DNA of 64,000 nt, taken from positions 157,663-221,662 of the forward strand of contig NZ_WAEM01000006.1 in the NCBI RefSeq assembly GCF_008806775.1, written 5' to 3'. How positions within the stretch are numbered: position 1 is the first letter of the stretch; each line of letters begins with the position of its first letter. Origin of the DNA: Flavobacterium luteum. Its GTDB lineage: Bacteria; Bacteroidota; Bacteroidia; Flavobacteriales; Flavobacteriaceae. Shown here in pieces: positions 61,374 through 64,000 of this stretch. The notes under the pieces were generated by a model that did not search any database, was not told the DNA's origin, and saw nothing but the letters and a program-made list of their open reading frames with translations. The translations under genes were made by a program, and so were the position numbers.

Positions 61374-64000
61374 ATGTCAGCAAAAAATTTTTTTAATCTT
61401 AAAACTTTCATACAAAATAAGAAAAGAAAAACAACAACTAAATTTTTTAATGTTTTAACATTCTTTCTGCTTGTAAACTTAGTTTCTACAAATTTGTATT
61501 CTCAAAATCTTATTACAAATGGAGATTTTGAAAGGGGTACGGTTGGATTTGTCACTAATAGTGTTGCGTACAAATTAATTACACCTCCTTTTTCAGGTTC
61601 AACTGCTCCGGGCGAATATGCAATTACAAACGATCCCAAACCTATGAATACCGCTAATTTTATTACTATCGGTGATCATACATCTGGAACAGGAAATATG
61701 ATGATTATTGACGGAACTACAACAACTGGAAATCGTCGATTTTGGATTGCTGGGAGCACTGGAGATGGAATTTGCGGACTGAAGGTTGGCGATACTTATA
61801 CTTTTAGTTATTGGATAAAATCGATATCAAATACCGTTATAAATAACGATACTCAAGCTAAAATTGTTACATTTATTGGTAACGCTTTAGATGTAACCCC
61901 TAATAATCCAACTGCAATTGCACCCCTTCCAGCTGTTGATTGGCAAAAAGTTGAATATACATTTAAAGCTACTAGTGCTTGTGTAAATATTGAATTGTTT
62001 AATACCAATTTAAATCCAGTAGGAAATGATTTTGCTATTGACGACCTTGTTTTAACAGGCCCTCCTGTTTTGTTATCTATAAACACCTCATTTACTAATC
62101 CTCTTTGCCCAAGTTCAAGTGACGGAACCATTACTGCCACAGGAGTTGGAGGTAGTTTTCCTTATATAAAATATACTTTATCAGGGGCATCAGCTGCCAC
62201 AAGTTTGACGGGTTTATTTACAGGATTAGCGCCAGGCACTTATGATGTTTCAGTAACTGACAATAGCAATACTGAATCCCCAAAAACTAGCATTACTTTA
62301 TCTCCGCCAACTGATTTAACAGTGAGCCAATCAAAAACGATTTGTTCTGGTAATTCAACAGAATTAGGTGTTAGCGGGAGCACCTCTACGTATACATGGA
62401 CCGCATTACCTACTGATATCACATTAACAAATCCTAATAGTGCAAATCCAACTGTAAAACCAACACAAACCACTACTTATACTGTAACTTCTAATCCAAT
62501 TAGTCCAAATTCTATTTCCCTATTAACCAATGGAAATTTTTCGGAAGGAAATACGGGTTTCATTAACGATTATGCATATATATTAAATCCAGGAAATGGA
62601 GGCACTCAAAGAGCTTACGGAATTGTTACATCAGCAAAAAATTGGTTTAATCCTTTTGCTGACTGTAAAGACCATACTTCAGGAGCAGGAAATATGATAG
62701 TTTTTGATGGATCTACTGCTAATTCCGGAAATGATAAGGCTTGGGAACAAACCGTTCCTGTAGTTCCTAATCAAAATTACACTTTTAGTTATTGGGTACA
62801 ATCTGTAGTATCCGTTAATCCTGCAAAAATTGAAGTTACAATTAATGGTACATCTATAGGAATTGCTAATGCACCAAACTCAACTTGTAAGTGGGTTCAA
62901 TACTCCTATGTTTGGAATTCAGGAAATAGTATCAATGCAACTATATCTATGTATGACAGAGTATTTATATCAGATGGAAATGATTTTGCTTTAGATGATT
63001 TGTCATTTAAAATTAATGCAACATGTAGTTTATCTAAAAGCGTAACTATAACGGTAGACCAACCTATTGCACCTACTTTTACCCAACCAGCGCCAGTTTG
63101 TTTGGGCACAATTATTCCTGCATTAAGAACAACTTCAATCAATGGAATAACCGGTACCTGGTCTCCTGACATAGATAATACAAAAACCACAGAATATACC
63201 TTTACTCCTACTTTAGGAATATGTGCGAGTACTACTAAACTAACCATATCTATTACAACTTCTATAACTCCAACATTTGACCCTATAACAATTTGCTTAG
63301 GAGCCCCATTATCTTTACCGTCAGCTTCTTTAAATGAAATAACAGGAGTGTGGTCACCAGCAATAGATAATACAAAAACTACTGAATATACTTTCACACC
63401 TACTTCTGGAAATTGTAGTACTGAAACTAAATTGACAGTTGACGTTAATCCAAATATAACTCCAACTTTTAATCCTATTGCTGCAATTTGTTCTGGAGGC
63501 GCACTTTTACCATTACCTACATCTTCTTTAAACGGAATATCAGGAACTTGGTTTCCCGACTTAAACAACACCTCAACAACCGATTATAAATTTACTCCTT
63601 CTGTAGGACAATGTGCTACTACAAAAGATTTAACAATAACTGTTAACAACCCTTCGGTTTCAATTACTGCTGGATGTATTGCTACAAATTATACTTTAGA
63701 AGCTATTCCATCTGAAAACAATGTAACTTATTCTTGGTTTAAAGACAATGCAATAGTCAATAATCAAAGCGCGAATAAGTTAGTTGTAAAAGATTTAGGC
63801 TCTTATAAAGTAGTTATCAATAGTGATGGTTGTGATGCCGAGGCTATCGAGAATGTTATTGTTTTAAATTGTAATACTCCTATTGTTCCAAAAGGCATTT
63901 CTCCTAATAATGATACTTTGAATGATACTTTTGATTTAAGCAATTTCAATGTATCCAAACTTGAAATATTTAATAGATATGGCATTAAAGTTTACAGCAA
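61374..64000 (+). CDS. T9SS type B secreted protein, 3' partial
   Basis: The frame is open from the ATG at 61374 to the window edge (875 codons, stop outside). A signal segment ends near residue 45 (LYSQ) after a basic N-terminus of about 24 residues. Two similar jelly-roll-like domains follow: one with LITNGDFERGTVGF and FSYWIKS, the other with LLTNGNFSEGNTGF and FSYWVQS, separated by a SprB-like repeat (PLCPSSSDGTITATGVGG). Three short repeats with TGTWSP-like and YTFTPT motifs come next. It closes with PKGISPNNDTLNDTFDL, the start of a type B sorting domain. Probably an adhesin. Confidence 0.85.
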   Translation, partial: MSAKNFFNLKTFIQNKKRKTTTKFFNVLTFFLLVNLVSTNLYSQNLITNGDFERGTVGFVTNSVAYKLITPPFSGSTAPGEYAITNDPKPMNTANFITIGDHTSGTGNMMIIDGTTTTGNRRFWIAGSTGDGICGLKVGDTYTFSYWIKSISNTVINNDTQAKIVTFIGNALDVTPNNPTAIAPLPAVDWQKVEYTFKATSACVNIELFNTNLNPVGNDFAIDDLVLTGPPVLLSINTSFTNPLCPSSSDGTITATGVGGSFPYIKYTLSGASAATSLTGLFTGLAPGTYDVSVTDNSNTESPKTSITLSPPTDLTVSQSKTICSGNSTELGVSGSTSTYTWTALPTDITLTNPNSANPTVKPTQTTTYTVTSNPISPNSISLLTNGNFSEGNTGFINDYAYILNPGNGGTQRAYGIVTSAKNWFNPFADCKDHTSGAGNMIVFDGSTANSGNDKAWEQTVPVVPNQNYTFSYWVQSVVSVNPAKIEVTINGTSIGIANAPNSTCKWVQYSYVWNSGNSINATISMYDRVFISDGNDFALDDLSFKINATCSLSKSVTITVDQPIAPTFTQPAPVCLGTIIPALRTTSINGITGTWSPDIDNTKTTEYTFTPTLGICASTTKLTISITTSITPTFDPITICLGAPLSLPSASLNEITGVWSPAIDNTKTTEYTFTPTSGNCSTETKLTVDVNPNITPTFNPIAAICSGGALLPLPTSSLNGISGTWFPDLNNTSTTDYKFTPSVGQCATTKDLTITVNNPSVSITAGCIATNYTLEAIPSENNVTYSWFKDNAIVNNQSANKLVVKDLGSYKVVINSDGCDAEAIENVIVLNCNTPIVPKGISPNNDTLNDTFDLSNFNVSKLEIFNRYGIKVYS

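Noticed and set aside
61853..63571. Several minus-strand open frames of 60-220 codons near the right edge
   Set aside because: They are antisense to an uninterrupted 875-codon plus-strand frame with signal peptide and T9SS domain; composition is that of a shadow frame.

Overview
This window comes from a low-GC member of the Bacteroidota, almost certainly Flavobacterium or a close relative (Flavobacteriaceae). The signs are type IX secretion (T9SS) sorting domains of both type A and type B, a FecI/FecR/TonB-receptor set, Bacteroidota-only families such as DUF5683 and DUF5777, and many TAnnTTTG promoter -7 elements in place of TATAAT. All calls come from reading motifs by eye; no database search was run. 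I see no rRNA, tRNA, CRISPR array, insertion sequence or prophage.

Positions 1-14.3 kb are core chromosome. After the 3' part of a 2,4-dienoyl-CoA-reductase-like SDR come parA, parB, DUF5683, dapB, lepB and a WbqC-like gene on the plus strand. On the minus strand are a nuclease/phosphatase, two rhomboid proteases, mutL, ribH and a TPR protein. recF and a rhodanese-thioredoxin lipoprotein follow on the plus strand. From 14.3 to 35 kb lie a DUF2461 gene, a glycosyltransferase/asparagine-synthetase pair, murB, another glycosyltransferase with an ECF sigma factor, an MFS transporter, lipA, gap, a large TPR hybrid histidine kinase, purine nucleoside phosphorylase, lpxK, a Nif3-family gene, a degenerate zinc-ribbon protein, a hydrolase, rluF, folD and ffh.

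Positions 36.9-40.5 kb hold a tight plus-strand operon of six exported or membrane-anchored proteins: ankyrin repeats, a DOMON domain with T9SS signal, an anchored OB-fold, DUF5777, a one-heme cytochrome c lipoprotein, and YceI. It ends in a strong terminator. I rate it the best candidate for an undescribed envelope redox system. Beside it, 40.5-45.6 kb holds an ECF sigma / anti-sigma / TonB receptor signalling unit with a divergent lipoprotein built from four short repeats.

After argS, 47.6-57.3 kb is filled by two adjacent, co-oriented giant surface proteins of about 1535 residues each, clearly a tandem duplication that includes the flanking DNA. Each has a choice-of-anchor-L domain, nine Cys-bounded repeats and a type B T9SS sorting domain. 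fabH, a T9SS beta-propeller protein, an orphan ABC ATPase and a third type B T9SS protein (running off the right edge) complete the window.

Several start codons were moved from the longest reading frame because the longer version runs through a promoter or terminator, or lengthens a recognisable N-terminus. These are recF, the MFS gene, lipA, lpxK, ffh, the hydrolase, the 40.5 kb lipoprotein and the first giant protein.
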